Shown here in pieces: positions 17,461 through 26,735 of a stretch of 64,000 bases of DNA. The first letter of the stretch is position 1; every line of letters begins with the position of its first letter. Under the pieces are notes generated by a model. That model did no database searches and was not told the origin of the DNA. It saw nothing but the letters and a program-made list of their open reading frames with translations. Source of the DNA: Aestuariibaculum marinum (GTDB lineage: Bacteria; Bacteroidota; Bacteroidia; Flavobacteriales; Flavobacteriaceae). The stretch is taken from positions 62,001 to 126,000 of the forward strand of contig NZ_JACVXD010000003.1 of NCBI RefSeq assembly GCF_014596975.1, in the 5' to 3' direction. The translations under genes and the position numbers were made by a program.

Positions 17461-18393
17461 ATGCAAGACGGATTATACGCAAAATTCAATACAACAAAAG
17501 GAGAAATTCTTGTGGCTTTAGAATACAAAAAAACACCTGGAACAGTAGGTAACTTTGTAGCTTTAGCAGAAGGAAATTTAGAGAATAAAGTAAAACCCCA
17601 GGGAACACCTTACTACAACGGATTAAAATTCCATAGAGTGATTCCAGATTTTATGATTCAAGGTGGTTGTCCTCAGGGAACAGGTTCTGGAAACCCAGGT
17701 TACCAGTTTGATGATGAGTTCCACCCTGAATTAAAGCATGATGGTCCAGGAGTTTTATCTATGGCTAATGCAGGTCCTGGAACCAACGGAAGTCAGTTCT
17801 TTATCACACATGTTGAAACACCTTGGTTAGATAATAATCATACCGTATTTGGAAAAGTGGTAGAAGGACAGGATGTTGTAGATGCTATTGCTCAAGGCGA
17901 TGTTATCGAGTCTTTAGAAATCGTACGAGTAGGTGATGATGCTGAAGCTTATAATGCTGTAGAAGCATTCAGAACATTCGAAGGTTCTAGAGAGAAGCGT
18001 TTAGCAGAAGAAAAAGCTGCTATTGAAGCTGAATTAGATAAATTAGCTGCTGGTTTCGAGAAAACGGAGAGTGGTTTACGTTACCAGATCATCCAAAAAG
18101 GAGACGGAGCAAAAGCTACTAAAGGTAAAAACGTATCTGTACACTATAAAGGTCAGTTAGCAGACGGTACCGTTTTCGATTCATCATACAAACGTAACCA
18201 ACCAATTGACTTTCCTGTAGGTATGGGACAAGTAATCTCTGGATGGGATGAAGGTATTCAATTATTAAATGTTGGTGATAAGGCGCGTTTTGTAATTCCT
18301 AGTCACTTAGGTTACGGAAGCAGAGGTGCTGGTGGTGTCATTCCTCCAAATGCAACTTTAGTCTTCGACGTAGAATTAATGAACGTTAAATAA
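17461..18393 (+). CDS. Dual-domain peptidyl-prolyl isomerase: cyclophilin fused to FKBP
   Basis: 310 residues. Residues 1-160 form a cyclophilin with the catalytic [13 protein letters not shown] block (57-69; R59, F64, Q67), the [16 protein letters not shown] block (101-116) and a conserved [11 protein letters not shown] helical, Glu/Lys-rich linker (166-203) leads to an FKBP domain (204-310) with [16 protein letters not shown] (227-242), GWDEG (261-265), GYGSRG (284-289) and the [13 protein letters not shown] end. Both isomerase sites look intact. There is no signal peptide, so it is probably cytoplasmic. This architecture corresponds to the dual-family immunophilins (FCBPs) reported from Flavobacterium and some protists. 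Strong promoter upstream and strong terminator downstream: monocistronic. Confidence 0.93.
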   Translation: MQDGLYAKFNTTKGEILVALEYKKTPGTVGNFVALAEGNLENKVKPQGTPYYNGLKFHRVIPDFMIQGGCPQGTGSGNPGYQFDDEFHPELKHDGPGVLSMANAGPGTNGSQFFITHVETPWLDNNHTVFGKVVEGQDVVDAIAQGDVIESLEIVRVGDDAEAYNAVEAFRTFEGSREKRLAEEKAAIEAELDKLAAGFEKTESGLRYQIIQKGDGAKATKGKNVSVHYKGQLADGTVFDSSYKRNQPIDFPVGMGQVISGWDEGIQLLNVGDKARFVIPSHLGYGSRGAGGVIPPNATLVFDVELMNVK

Positions 18394-18420
18394 GAGATTT
18401 AACTCTGTTTATAATTTGTT

Positions 18421-18450
18421 AAAGCACCTCATTTCTGAGGTGCTTTTTTT
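18421..18450 (+). terminator. Rho-independent terminator after the immunophilin gene
   Basis: AAAGCACCTCA (18421-18431), loop TTTC, TGAGGTGCTTT (18436-18446) followed by more T's. Confidence 0.92.
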
Positions 18451-18492
18451 ATATTTACTCTATTCGATGAACTTAATTTTAAAAGCTTTAGA

Positions 18493-18978
18493 ATGATACG
18501 ACCTGTTAATTATGCTGATGCTCAGCAATTACTAAATATTTATAATTATTATGTAATTAATACAGATGTGACTTTCGATTTGGAACCAACGTCTTTAAAA
18601 GCATTTCAGGAGAAACTTCATAGTATCACTAAAGATTATCCTTTTATAGTTTACGAAGAAAATGGTGAGATTTTAGGTTATGCATACGCTGGAAAATTTA
18701 GGGAACGTCCCGCCTATAATTCTACTTTAGAGTCTACGGTTTATGTGAAACATAATCAACATGGGAAACAAGTAGGCTCAAAACTATATACTGAACTTCT
18801 ATCGCAATTAAAACAAACCGATTGTCGTGTGGTTTTAGGCGTTTTAACGCTTCCAAATGAAGCGAGTGTAAAACTGCATGAAAAATTTGGTTTCGAAAAG
18901 GTAGGGCATCTAAAAGAAGTCGGTTTTAAATTCAATACTTGGCTTGATGTCGGTATTTTTGAGTTGAAACTTGCTTAA
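18493..18978 (+). CDS. GNAT N-acetyltransferase, phosphinothricin-acetyltransferase-like
   Basis: 161 residues with the layout of the PAT/YncA subgroup of GNAT enzymes. The N-terminal MIRPVNYADAQQLLNIYNYYV block is followed by the strand FIVYEENGEILGYAYAG. The acetyl-CoA loop (HNQHGKQVGSKLY, about 92-104) and the NEASVKLHEKFGFEKVG motif near residues 122-138 complete the pattern. Such enzymes acetylate amino groups of small molecules, for example methionine sulfoximine analogues or amino acids; the substrate here is not known. Its last 4 nt overlap the end of the convergent redoxin gene. Confidence 0.85.
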   Translation: MIRPVNYADAQQLLNIYNYYVINTDVTFDLEPTSLKAFQEKLHSITKDYPFIVYEENGEILGYAYAGKFRERPAYNSTLESTVYVKHNQHGKQVGSKLYTELLSQLKQTDCRVVLGVLTLPNEASVKLHEKFGFEKVGHLKEVGFKFNTWLDVGIFELKLA

Positions 18979-19532
18979 CGTTTCCATTTTATATTACAGC
19001 CAATACTTGGTTTTTGAGTTTGTGTATTTTCGATGCCTTCAATTAAACAATCTAAAGCATGGGTTAAATCAGCTCCGGTAACAGGAAGTCCGTTGCCTGG
19101 TCTTGAATCATCCAATTGTCCACGGTAGGTTAATTTTAAATCATTATCAAAAACATATAAGTCAGGCGTACAGGCTGCATCGTAAGCTTTAGCGACTTCT
19201 TGTGTTTCGTCGTATAAATACGGAAACGGATAGCTTTCGGCTTTGGCATGCGCTTTCATTTTATCAGGGCCATCCTGTGGGTAATTAACAACATCGTTAC
19301 TAGAAATGGCGATAAACGCAATGCCTTTTTCCGCGTAAGTATTAGCAATAGAAACAATGGCCTTATTGATGTGAATAACAAACGGACAGTGGTTACAAAT
19401 AAACATAACGACGGTTCCTGTTTGTCCTTTAGCATTTTCCAGACTTACCATAGAATCACTTACGGTATCTGGAAGCTTAAAAAGTGGTGCTTTAGTGCCT
19501 AAAGGAAGCATGTTTGAAGGTGTATTTGCCAT
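18975..19532 (-). CDS. Thioredoxin-family (redoxin/AhpC-TSA) protein
   Basis: 185 residues from the ATG at 19532; a TTG six codons upstream is less likely. The AhpC/TSA-like thioredoxin fold shows a CxxC motif (ICNHCPFV, C46 and C49), VVMF before it and a cis-Pro region (AACTPDLYVFD) later. The pattern NHCPFV with AISSNDVVNYPQDGP is typical of a group of thiol oxidoreductases common in Bacteroidota and cyanobacteria. No signal peptide is seen, so the location is probably cytoplasmic and the partner unknown. The gene is divergent from csaA, with only 46 nt between start codons. Confidence 0.85.
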   Translation of the reverse strand: MANTPSNMLPLGTKAPLFKLPDTVSDSMVSLENAKGQTGTVVMFICNHCPFVIHINKAIVSIANTYAEKGIAFIAISSNDVVNYPQDGPDKMKAHAKAESYPFPYLYDETQEVAKAYDAACTPDLYVFDNDLKLTYRGQLDDSRPGNGLPVTGADLTHALDCLIEGIENTQTQKPSIGCNIKWKR

Positions 19533-19566
19533 AGCTTGAATTTTCTTCAAAGTTCGTAATTATTTA

Positions 19567-19574
19567 TATTTTTG
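19567..19574 (+). promoter_or_regulatory. Possible -7 box of csaA (TATTTTTG)
   Basis: A perfect TAnnTTTG match ends 4 nt before the ATG, which would give an almost leaderless mRNA. No TTG lies within 17-23 nt upstream, so confidence is limited. Confidence 0.4.
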
Positions 19575-19578
19575 AGAA

Positions 19579-19914
19579 ATGGAAAAAACAATAACTTTCG
19601 AAGATTTTTCGAAAACAGACTTACGTGTCGGGACTATAATTGAGGTAAACGACTTTCCGAAGGCACGAAAACCAGCCTATCAATTAACTATTGATTTTGG
19701 AGATTTAGGAATTAAAAAGACTTCAGCTCAGGTTACTACACTATATCAAAAAGAAGATTTGTTAAATAAGCAAATTGTAGCTGTGGTAAACTTTCCGAAG
19801 AAACAAATCGCTAATTTTATGAGTGAGTGCTTAATTTTAGGAGCTGTTAATGGAAAAGATGTTATACTACTTAACCCAGAACACAAAGTAAAGAATGGCA
19901 GTGTTGTAAGTTAA
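19579..19914 (+). CDS. csaA: CsaA-like tRNA-binding domain protein
   Basis: 111 residues, the usual length for CsaA. The OB-fold tRNA-binding domain is clear: FSKTDLRVGTIIEVNDFPKARKP at the N-terminus (DLRVG is the family signature), then IKKTSAQVT, LLNKQIVAVVNF and ECLILGA. CsaA is a small dimeric protein with chaperone-like and export-related activity in Bacillus; the same domain is found in methionyl-tRNA synthetase and Trbp111. Function in Bacteroidota is not established. A strong bidirectional terminator follows. Confidence 0.9.
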   Translation: MEKTITFEDFSKTDLRVGTIIEVNDFPKARKPAYQLTIDFGDLGIKKTSAQVTTLYQKEDLLNKQIVAVVNFPKKQIANFMSECLILGAVNGKDVILLNPEHKVKNGSVVS

Positions 19915-19921
19915 AATTATA

Positions 19922-19954
19922 AAACCCGTTAAGTAATTAACGGGTTTGTTTTTG
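19922..19954 (+). terminator. Bidirectional terminator between csaA and the M14 peptidase gene
   Basis: AAACCCGTTAA (19922-19932), loop GTAA, TTAACGGGTTT (19937-19947), then GTTTTTGTTT. The complement also ends in a T-rich stretch, so it can serve both convergent genes. Confidence 0.88.
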
Positions 19955-19968
19955 TTTGGCACTAATTA

Positions 19969-22473
19969 TTATAATTCTTCTCTAAAGAAAATAGCATTCA
20001 TCATGAGCTTATTGGTACCATACCAAAAAGCTCTAAAATTGGTGTTGTCTGTAAAGGCGACAACTTTACCTTTCCCAAAGTGCTTAATTTGTAGTGGTAC
20101 GGTATTACTTAAACTATCTAAATTAGGTTTAGAGATGTAACCGCTTAAAAGTGGTTTTTCGGTGTATTGAATAGGGTTGTTGTAGCTGTCTTTGTCTGGT
20201 TTAATGAAAATATTCGTATTTCTGAACAATGCAATTTTATCATTTTTATATCCGAAATTTATAGGGTGAGAGCGGTCTAGTTTGGCCTCAAAAATTGCGC
20301 CTTTAATACGTTGAGCTCCTCTAAATTCACTTTTGTCTTCAAACGAAATATTTTCAACTAGTAATTCCTGTTCTTTAAATTCGATTTTTATAAATTCATT
20401 GGTGTTTAACCACTTAACAGTATTTCTGAACCCGATAATGGTTCCTCCAGTTTTTGTCCAGGTTTTTAATTTTTCGGTAATTTCTTTACTCAAGGAACTT
20501 GTGCTCGGAATAATGATGGTATTGTATCTACTTAAATCGGTTTTTTCCAGGTTTTTGGTGTCTAGCTTAGTCGTGGTAATGTTATATCTGGTATCAAATA
20601 AATGCCAGATTTCTCCAGCGTCTAACGAAGAAATACCATCGCCAACTAATAAAGCTATTTCCGGTTTTTTTAAGGTTTTAAAATGACGACTACCTAAATC
20701 GATTCCGTTGGTTAAACCTGTGTTTACACTGTGAATTTGAACGTAGCTTTCTTTCGATAAGTTATTTAAAAGACTAAAAAGCGCGTCGCTATTTAGTTTC
20801 TGATTTTGGACAGGTATAAGAATGGTTCCGTAATCGTAGGTTTTGTCGTTTAAACTAAATTGTTTCATGGCTACCTTACTTCGAATTCCATGATTTAATA
20901 GTTGATTAAGGATTTTAGGGGTGTAATATTCATGCCATTCCATTAGGTAAGCAATCTCACTTTTTTCAGATACCACGCCTTCGTTGAATATTACGTTTTT
21001 AACTTGTTCTCCTAGGTTTTTTGTTGAAACTTTTTCTTCATAGTCAAGGTTAAAGGCTAAAGGAAATGACCAGGCCGAAATATCGTAGAATAAACTATCT
21101 TCAAAGCTGGTTCTTTTTTCGAACATAGCATCAATTAAACGACTATTTTTCTGATTTTTAGGAATGATATAGCTAAATCCTTTTTTGAAGGATTTATCAT
21201 TTTCGGTAAAATCTTCTTTTATATTGTAAATTTCAACTTGATGTTGCTCTAATATTCTGGCAAGCGCATTGGTTTTCGCTGCATCTTTTTCATCGCCAAA
21301 GACAATGGCTTGTTTATCTGTTTTAGAAGCCTCTTTTCTGGCATTATTATAAAAATTGTACTGATACTCTAATAAATCTTCTCTCAATACTGTAGCAGCT
21401 TTAAGAGTTGATAGGGCTGTGGTATACTGGTTTCTAATTGTGAAAGGAAAAGATATTAAACCGTTATCAGATTCCTGCAAATGACCTCGGGAACTCGCTT
21501 GTTCGAACAAAATACCAATGCCACCGTTAATATCAGGAAATGTGGATCCTTTTCCATAATAAAAGTCATCATAACTTTCTTCTGTAAAATATAACGAGCC
21601 AATTTTATCTAAAGCTTCGGCATGAAAATTTCCAATTTTTTTGGTTAATTCTTGGTTTAACTTAGGAGTTAAAGGGTGTGTTCTTGAAGGCACTCCCGGT
21701 TGGAAAAAGAAAGTTGAGTTGGTGCCCATTTCATGATGATCGGTTAAGATATTTGGCAACCATTTATGAAAGGTTTTTATTCTGGCTTGCGATTCGGGTA
21801 ATTGAACCGGTAACCAGTCTCTGTTCATGTCAAACCAATAATGGTTTGAACGTCCTCCAGGCCACACTTCAGAATATTCTCTGTCGTTAGGATCTGATGT
21901 TAAGTTGATGTTTTTATTGGTGTTTGCCCAATACGCAAAACGTTGTAGCCCATCCGGGTTAAAACAGGGGTCAAATAGAATAACGGTATTATCAAGTACT
22001 TCTTGAGTAAATTCGTCTTGCGCTGCGGCTAAGTAATACGCTACTAACATGGCTGCGTTTGTACCACTTGGTTCATTACCGTGAATTGAAAACCCTTGAT
22101 AAACGACCAAAGGTCTGTTAAAATCTTTAGGAGCATTGTCCTCGGTAGCAGCAAGGTGTTCCGTTCTTATGATTTCCAGATTGGAATGGTTTTTAGGAGA
22201 GGTGATTGTTAAGAGCAATAGTGGTCTATCCTCAAAAGTAGTTCCTCTGTTCTCTATAGTGATTCTGTCTGAAGCATCGGCAAGGGCATACATGTACTGA
22301 ATAACTTTATCGTGTGAGATATGCCATTTTCCAATATCAAAACCTATAATACTTTTAGGTGTTGGAATGTCCGAGTTTAAGGGAATGTTGGAATCGATGT
22401 AATAATTCAGGTCAAGATTGTTTTGGGCAGATAAGGCAGAACAAAACAAAAGTAAGAGTAAAAATGCTCGCAT
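19969..22473 (-). CDS. Secreted M14-family zinc carboxypeptidase
   Basis: 834 residues with a signal peptide (MRAFLLLLLFCSALSAQ). The M14 catalytic domain occupies about 50-380. Zinc ligands are H131 and E134 (HGNEPSG) and a His at 246/247 (TDHHEMG); NPDG (172-175), FDMNRDW (214-220) and the probable catalytic Glu E324 (GILFEQASSRG) are in place. The C-terminal half (about 390-834) contains a class I amidotransferase-like segment (IALLVGDGISSLDAGEIWH...) and a beta-rich end. Large M14 proteins of this build are frequent in Bacteroidota and probably digest peptides in the periplasm or outside; no type IX sorting tail is obvious. The substrate is unknown. Confidence 0.9.
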   Translation of the reverse strand: MRAFLLLLLFCSALSAQNNLDLNYYIDSNIPLNSDIPTPKSIIGFDIGKWHISHDKVIQYMYALADASDRITIENRGTTFEDRPLLLLTITSPKNHSNLEIIRTEHLAATEDNAPKDFNRPLVVYQGFSIHGNEPSGTNAAMLVAYYLAAAQDEFTQEVLDNTVILFDPCFNPDGLQRFAYWANTNKNINLTSDPNDREYSEVWPGGRSNHYWFDMNRDWLPVQLPESQARIKTFHKWLPNILTDHHEMGTNSTFFFQPGVPSRTHPLTPKLNQELTKKIGNFHAEALDKIGSLYFTEESYDDFYYGKGSTFPDINGGIGILFEQASSRGHLQESDNGLISFPFTIRNQYTTALSTLKAATVLREDLLEYQYNFYNNARKEASKTDKQAIVFGDEKDAAKTNALARILEQHQVEIYNIKEDFTENDKSFKKGFSYIIPKNQKNSRLIDAMFEKRTSFEDSLFYDISAWSFPLAFNLDYEEKVSTKNLGEQVKNVIFNEGVVSEKSEIAYLMEWHEYYTPKILNQLLNHGIRSKVAMKQFSLNDKTYDYGTILIPVQNQKLNSDALFSLLNNLSKESYVQIHSVNTGLTNGIDLGSRHFKTLKKPEIALLVGDGISSLDAGEIWHLFDTRYNITTTKLDTKNLEKTDLSRYNTIIIPSTSSLSKEITEKLKTWTKTGGTIIGFRNTVKWLNTNEFIKIEFKEQELLVENISFEDKSEFRGAQRIKGAIFEAKLDRSHPINFGYKNDKIALFRNTNIFIKPDKDSYNNPIQYTEKPLLSGYISKPNLDSLSNTVPLQIKHFGKGKVVAFTDNTNFRAFWYGTNKLMMNAIFFREEL

Positions 22474-22503
22474 TAAATCATGTTTTGGTTAAGTTATAAA
22501 TAT

Positions 22504-22539
22504 AAAAAAAGTCATTAAACTTTTTGGCTTAATGACTTT
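22504..22539 (-). terminator. Rho-independent terminator of the DUF3276 gene
   Basis: On the minus strand: AAAGTCATTAA, 10-nt loop, TTAATGACTTT, then a run of seven T's ending at 22504. Confidence 0.9.
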
Positions 22540-22564
22540 CTGTATGTTTTATTTTGACGTGATA

Positions 22565-22951
22565 TTAAATATCGTCGAAATCGATATCTGTAAAGTTTTC
22601 TGTAGATTGGTGTAATTCACCATTTTCACTAGCAGTTACTGTATCGTATTCTTTTTTGAAATCTTTTTGGTGACGCTCGCTAATCACTTCATCGCCTCTT
22701 TCATTAATAATGAAATCAGTCATTTCAGATAGAATTTCTTTAAACTCGGCAAAATCCTCTTTATAGATATAGATTTTATGTTTCTTATAGTGGAAAGATC
22801 CATCGTCGTTAGTAAACTTTTTACTCTCAGTAATTGTTAAGTAATAATCGTCTGCTTTTGTCGATCTCACATCAAAAAAATATGTACGTCTTCCTGCTCT
22901 TAATACCTTAGAAAAAATCTCCTCTTTCTCCATCATATCATTATTGCTCAT
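22565..22951 (-). CDS. DUF3276 (PUR-alpha-like) nucleic-acid-binding protein
   Basis: 128 residues. The PUR-repeat-like domain covers about 9-85 (EEIFSKVLRAGRRTYFFDVR, then DYYLTITESKK and the basic YKKHKIYIYKEDF strand), followed by an acidic tail. DUF3276 proteins of Bacteroidota and the Borrelia homologue bind single-stranded nucleic acid as whirly/PUR-type folds; the role here is likely RNA or DNA binding, inferred from the fold. It is monocistronic with its own strong terminator. Confidence 0.88.
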   Translation of the reverse strand: MSNNDMMEKEEIFSKVLRAGRRTYFFDVRSTKADDYYLTITESKKFTNDDGSFHYKKHKIYIYKEDFAEFKEILSEMTDFIINERGDEVISERHQKDFKKEYDTVTASENGELHQSTENFTDIDFDDI

Positions 22952-23115
22952 AGTTGTTAATAGAAATTATTTAAATATTCTTTCAGTACCAAAAATCTAA
23001 AAAAAAGTGTTATTAACCAACATTTTATAAGATTTCTTTTTAAAATCTCAGTTTTTGTTGCATTTTCTTAAAAGAAAACCAGGCTATGTTGTTGATTTTT
23101 AATTATTTAATATTT

Positions 23116-24873
23116 TTAATCAGAAGTGTTTTCGCTTAATTGTTTCAAATATAAGTGTTTGTAATAGCCTTCTTCGTTAATTAAAGATTCGTGCGTACCC
23201 TGCTGAACAATTTTGCCGTCTTCCAGAACAATAATCTTATCGGCATTTTTAGCTGAAGACACACGGTGGCTAACAATAACCGATGTTTTTTGTGCTGTAA
23301 TTTTATTAAGTGTTTTTAAAATTTTCTCTTCAGTTTCGGTATCTACAGCCGACAGACAATCGTCGAATAACAAGATTTTTGGTGTTTTAATAATAGCACG
23401 AGCAATAGAAACACGCTGCTTTTGTCCGCCAGACAAGGTAATTCCGCGTTCACCTAAAACCGTATCATAGCCATTGTTGAATTTGATAATGTTTTTATGA
23501 ACCTGAGCATTTTTGGCGGCTTCTATAACTTCGTCATCAGTGGCATTTTCTTTACCGAATTTAATATTGTTTTTAATGGTATCTGAAAATAAGAAGGCGT
23601 CCTGCGGAACATAACCAATGCTGTCTCTTAAATTGGTTAAATTGTGTTTTTCGATAGAAAGTTTGTTAATGGTTATAGAACCGGAATCGATATCATATAA
23701 CCTACCAATAAGATCTAGAATGGTTGATTTACCGGAGCCTGTTTTTCCTAAAATAGCTAAAGTTTCTCCATTTTTAATATCGAAACTAATGCCTTTTAAT
23801 GCTTGAATATTTGTGTCGTCGTAGGTGAAGGTCACATCCTTAAAAACAATATCACCAGAAACTTCAGTCTGTTCCTGAACATTATTTTTTATTTCAGGTT
23901 CTATTTTTAGAAATTCATTGATGCGTTTTTGAGATGCTTCGGCCTGTTGCACTATAGATGTTACCCATCCTACGGTCGCCACTGGCCATGTAAGCATATT
24001 TACGTATATAATAAACTCCGCAATAGTTCCTAAACTTTCTATTTGTCCGTTTATGTATTGCATGCCTCCAACATAAATAACCAAAAGATTACTAGTACCA
24101 ATAAGTAAAACCATCATTGGAAAAAACCAAGCCTGAACTTTTGCCAAACTCACTTGTTTGTTTTTACTTTCTTCAGCTAAATTTTCAAAACTTTTTGAGG
24201 TTTGAGGTTCAATGCCGTAGGCCTTAATGACAGAAATACCGCTGAAAGATTCTTGTGTATAGGTTGATAGTTTTGATAAATACTGTTGTACAATAGTACT
24301 TCGGTTATGAATCTCTTTACTCAGTTTATATATGGCTACCGATAGAATAGGTAAAGGAATCACGGTATACATAGTAAGTAAAGGCGCCTCGTTGTACATG
24401 TAAATTATAGAAATGATAAATAGAGTAACTGTATTAATGCTGTACATGATAGCCGGGCCAACATACATACGAACACGACCTACATCTTCGCTAATTCGGT
24501 TCATTAAATCACCAGTTCTATTCTTTTTGTAAAAGTTTAAAGATAATTTCTGGTATTGAGCGTAGACTTCATTTTTTAAATCGTACTCGATATAGCGTGA
24601 AATGTTAATAATATATTGGCGCATAAAGAAGGTTAGTATGGCTCCAATAATGGCTGCACCAATAATGTAGAGGATAATTTCAAGGAGCTCACTTTTTATA
24701 ACCTCTTTAGTTATATTTCCATCGAGATAATTTTCTACAACAATAAAAATTTTCCGAACATATCGTGGCGTATATAGTAAAAAGATGCGAGCAATAATGG
24801 TAATTAAAATGCCCAGAGTCAGCTTCGTTTTATATTTTAAAAAGTATTTATTTAAGTGTTGTAGTTCTTTCAT
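23116..24873 (-). CDS. ABC exporter, fused membrane and ATPase domains
   Basis: 585 residues: six membrane helices in the first 310 residues, then an ABC ATPase with Walker A GKTGSGKST (376-384), signature LSGGQ (480-484), Walker B ILLFD (500-504), D-loop SAVD and H-loop His in IVSHRVSS. The residue after Walker B is Asp (D505) where most exporters have the catalytic Glu. The same change marks the degenerate half of heterodimeric exporters such as BmrCD and TM287/288, yet no partner half-transporter is adjacent. The substrate (lipid or drug) is not determinable. Confidence 0.9.
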   Translation of the reverse strand: MKELQHLNKYFLKYKTKLTLGILITIIARIFLLYTPRYVRKIFIVVENYLDGNITKEVIKSELLEIILYIIGAAIIGAILTFFMRQYIINISRYIEYDLKNEVYAQYQKLSLNFYKKNRTGDLMNRISEDVGRVRMYVGPAIMYSINTVTLFIISIIYMYNEAPLLTMYTVIPLPILSVAIYKLSKEIHNRSTIVQQYLSKLSTYTQESFSGISVIKAYGIEPQTSKSFENLAEESKNKQVSLAKVQAWFFPMMVLLIGTSNLLVIYVGGMQYINGQIESLGTIAEFIIYVNMLTWPVATVGWVTSIVQQAEASQKRINEFLKIEPEIKNNVQEQTEVSGDIVFKDVTFTYDDTNIQALKGISFDIKNGETLAILGKTGSGKSTILDLIGRLYDIDSGSITINKLSIEKHNLTNLRDSIGYVPQDAFLFSDTIKNNIKFGKENATDDEVIEAAKNAQVHKNIIKFNNGYDTVLGERGITLSGGQKQRVSIARAIIKTPKILLFDDCLSAVDTETEEKILKTLNKITAQKTSVIVSHRVSSAKNADKIIVLEDGKIVQQGTHESLINEEGYYKHLYLKQLSENTSD

Positions 24874-24919
24874 TTAAATCAATAATCTGCTATGAAGACG
24901 TATTTTATATACTAACAGG

Positions 24920-24927
24920 CAAATATA
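24920..24927 (-). promoter_or_regulatory. Candidate -7 box of the ABC exporter gene (TATATTTG)
   Basis: TATATTTG on the minus strand 47 nt before the ATG. The best upstream element at a 19-nt spacing is TTC rather than TTG. Confidence 0.5.
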
Positions 24928-25089
24928 CAGCATTAAAACAACAAAAGAATAACGAAGCTTTAAGCGATTTGTTAAATATAGATTAAAGTTGAAGCTATTT
25001 AAAACTGAGACAAAGCCTTTAAGTCCTGGTAGGCGATGAAATAATGAAGAAATAACTTAAAATATGAAGCAAATGTTTTAAAATAGTAT

Positions 25090-25097
25090 TATTTTTG
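25090..25097 (+). promoter_or_regulatory. Candidate -7 box of nusB (TATTTTTG)
   Basis: A perfect TAnnTTTG match, followed by CAG, 54 nt before the nusB ATG; no convincing -33 TTG. The rest of the 278-nt spacer between the divergent genes shows nothing else. Confidence 0.5.
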
Positions 25098-25151
25098 CAG
25101 CCTGAAACCAAATGATTTTTAGGTTAAAATAAATTTAAGTTCCTTGTAATT

Positions 25152-26096
25152 ATGTTAAACAGAAGACATATACGTGTAAAAGTAATGCAAACCCTTTATG
25201 CTTATAAAGGAGGAGAAAGTGATGATTTTAGTAAAGATCAAAAGTTTTTACTGTTTAGCATAGATAATATGTACAATTTGTACTTATTAAGTATTTCCTT
25301 ACTTCTGGAAGTACAAAAACGCGCTGAAAGCGACCTAGTAAAAAAGCAAAACAAAATTTTAGCAACTAAAGAGGATAAAGATCCTAACCGTAAGTTTGTT
25401 AATAACGAAGTGCTAAACTTACTTCAGGAAAATTACCAGTTAAAAAATCAGTTAGAAGTTCATAATATAAACAACTGGCAGTTAGATGACGAGTATGTTG
25501 AGGTGATTTTTAAAGCCATCACATCAAGTGAATTGTATGAAGAATACATGAAAACCCGTGTATCTGATTTTAAAGAAGACAAAGCCTTTATCGTTGATGT
25601 GTTTAAAGATATTATCGCACCAAACGAGAAGCTTTACGAATACTTAGAAGATAAAAACTTAACCTGGTTAGACGATCTTCCAACGGTAAACACTACAATC
25701 TTAAAATTATTGCGTAAAGTAAAACCATCGTCTCCGGAGACACATTTTACGCCAAAACTTTATAAAGATTTAGACGATAAGCAATTTGCTATCGATTTGT
25801 TTAAAAAGACGTTATTAAATAGAACGGCTGTTAACAAGGAAATTGATAAAAAGACACAAAACTGGGATGCTGATCGTATAGCCAATATCGATTACGTATT
25901 GCTTCAAATGGCTATTAGTGAGATTAAGCATTTCCCTTCAATTCCTGTTAAAGTAACGATTAACGAATATTTAGAAATCGCCAAAGAATACTCAACACCA
26001 AAAAGTAGCATTTTTATTAATGGTATTTTAGATAAGCTCGTTAAAGAGTATGAAGATGCAGATTCGTTAAATAAAGTTGGACGCGGCTTGATGTAG
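25152..26096 (+). CDS. nusB: Transcription antitermination factor NusB
   Basis: 314 residues, about twice the length of E. coli NusB. The N-terminus (MLNRRHIRVKVMQTLYAYKGG) matches NusB helix 1, a long helical Bacteroidota-type insertion follows (about 25-190), and the rest of the NusB fold is at the end (NWDADRIANIDYVLLQMAISEI, then INEYLEIAKEYSTPKSSIFINGILDKL). NusB with NusE/S10 binds boxA RNA and supports rRNA antitermination. The insertion is usual in this phylum. DUF1573 and yajC genes follow in the order commonly seen in Flavobacteriaceae. Confidence 0.93.
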   Translation: MLNRRHIRVKVMQTLYAYKGGESDDFSKDQKFLLFSIDNMYNLYLLSISLLLEVQKRAESDLVKKQNKILATKEDKDPNRKFVNNEVLNLLQENYQLKNQLEVHNINNWQLDDEYVEVIFKAITSSELYEEYMKTRVSDFKEDKAFIVDVFKDIIAPNEKLYEYLEDKNLTWLDDLPTVNTTILKLLRKVKPSSPETHFTPKLYKDLDDKQFAIDLFKKTLLNRTAVNKEIDKKTQNWDADRIANIDYVLLQMAISEIKHFPSIPVKVTINEYLEIAKEYSTPKSSIFINGILDKLVKEYEDADSLNKVGRGLM

Positions 26097-26228
26097 AAGA
26101 CTGAACAACGGTCTTGATACGATTAAAAACTCGTCTATAAAGCAAAATAATGTTAACGCATAAACAAAAGTTTTTAAACGGGTAAATAATTTCTATTTTT
26201 ACATCATTAATACTAAATAAATTTTACA

Positions 26229-26684
26229 ATGAAAAAATTAATATTAGGATTAAGTGCATTAAGCTTAATAGCATTTACATCTTGCAAAGAAAACGCTGCT
26301 AAAAAAATAGAAGAAGCTAATGTAATTGCTGCGGCTGAAAGGGATGCAGTAGCATCGAAGTTTCCTAAAATTGAGTTTAATGAAACCGAACACGACTTTG
26401 GTGAAATTGAAAAAGGAACACCAGTAGAAACCACTTTTACTTACAAGAATGTTGGTGAGGCCCCATTAGTTATTACCGATATTAAAAGTTCTTGTGGATG
26501 TACAGTGCCTAAAGATTGGAGTAGAGAGCCATTAGCTCCTGGGAAATCAGCTGAGTTTTCAGTAAAGTTTAATGGTAGTGGTGCTAACAAAATATCAAAA
26601 ACAATTACAGTAACAGCAAATACAGAAAAAGGATCGGAAATTGTTAAAATTACTGCCTTTGTAAAACCTGAAGCTGCAGAGTAA
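26229..26684 (+). CDS. DUF1573 lipoprotein
   Basis: 151 residues. A lipoprotein signal (LSLIAFTSCKEN, lipidated Cys about position 20) is followed by a short helical stretch and a DUF1573 Ig-like domain. The domain shows FNETEHDFGEIEKG, then SSCGCTVPKDW and the APGKSAEFSVKFN segment. DUF1573 is an ASPM-SPD-2-Hydin-like beta-sandwich found in many Bacteroidota surface or periplasmic lipoproteins; no activity is known. It lies 51 nt upstream of yajC on the same strand and is probably co-transcribed. Confidence 0.9.
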   Translation: MKKLILGLSALSLIAFTSCKENAAKKIEEANVIAAAERDAVASKFPKIEFNETEHDFGEIEKGTPVETTFTYKNVGEAPLVITDIKSSCGCTVPKDWSREPLAPGKSAEFSVKFNGSGANKISKTITVTANTEKGSEIVKITAFVKPEAAE

Positions 26685-26735
26685 TTAGGAACGTAACCAA
26701 GCTGTGCAAAACAGCATTAAATATATAGAATAATA

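Noticed and set aside
17184..17528. 114-codon minus-strand open frame across the recQ-immunophilin gap
   Set aside because: It covers the inverted repeat, the consensus promoter and the first codons of the immunophilin gene, and its translation has no recognisable pattern.
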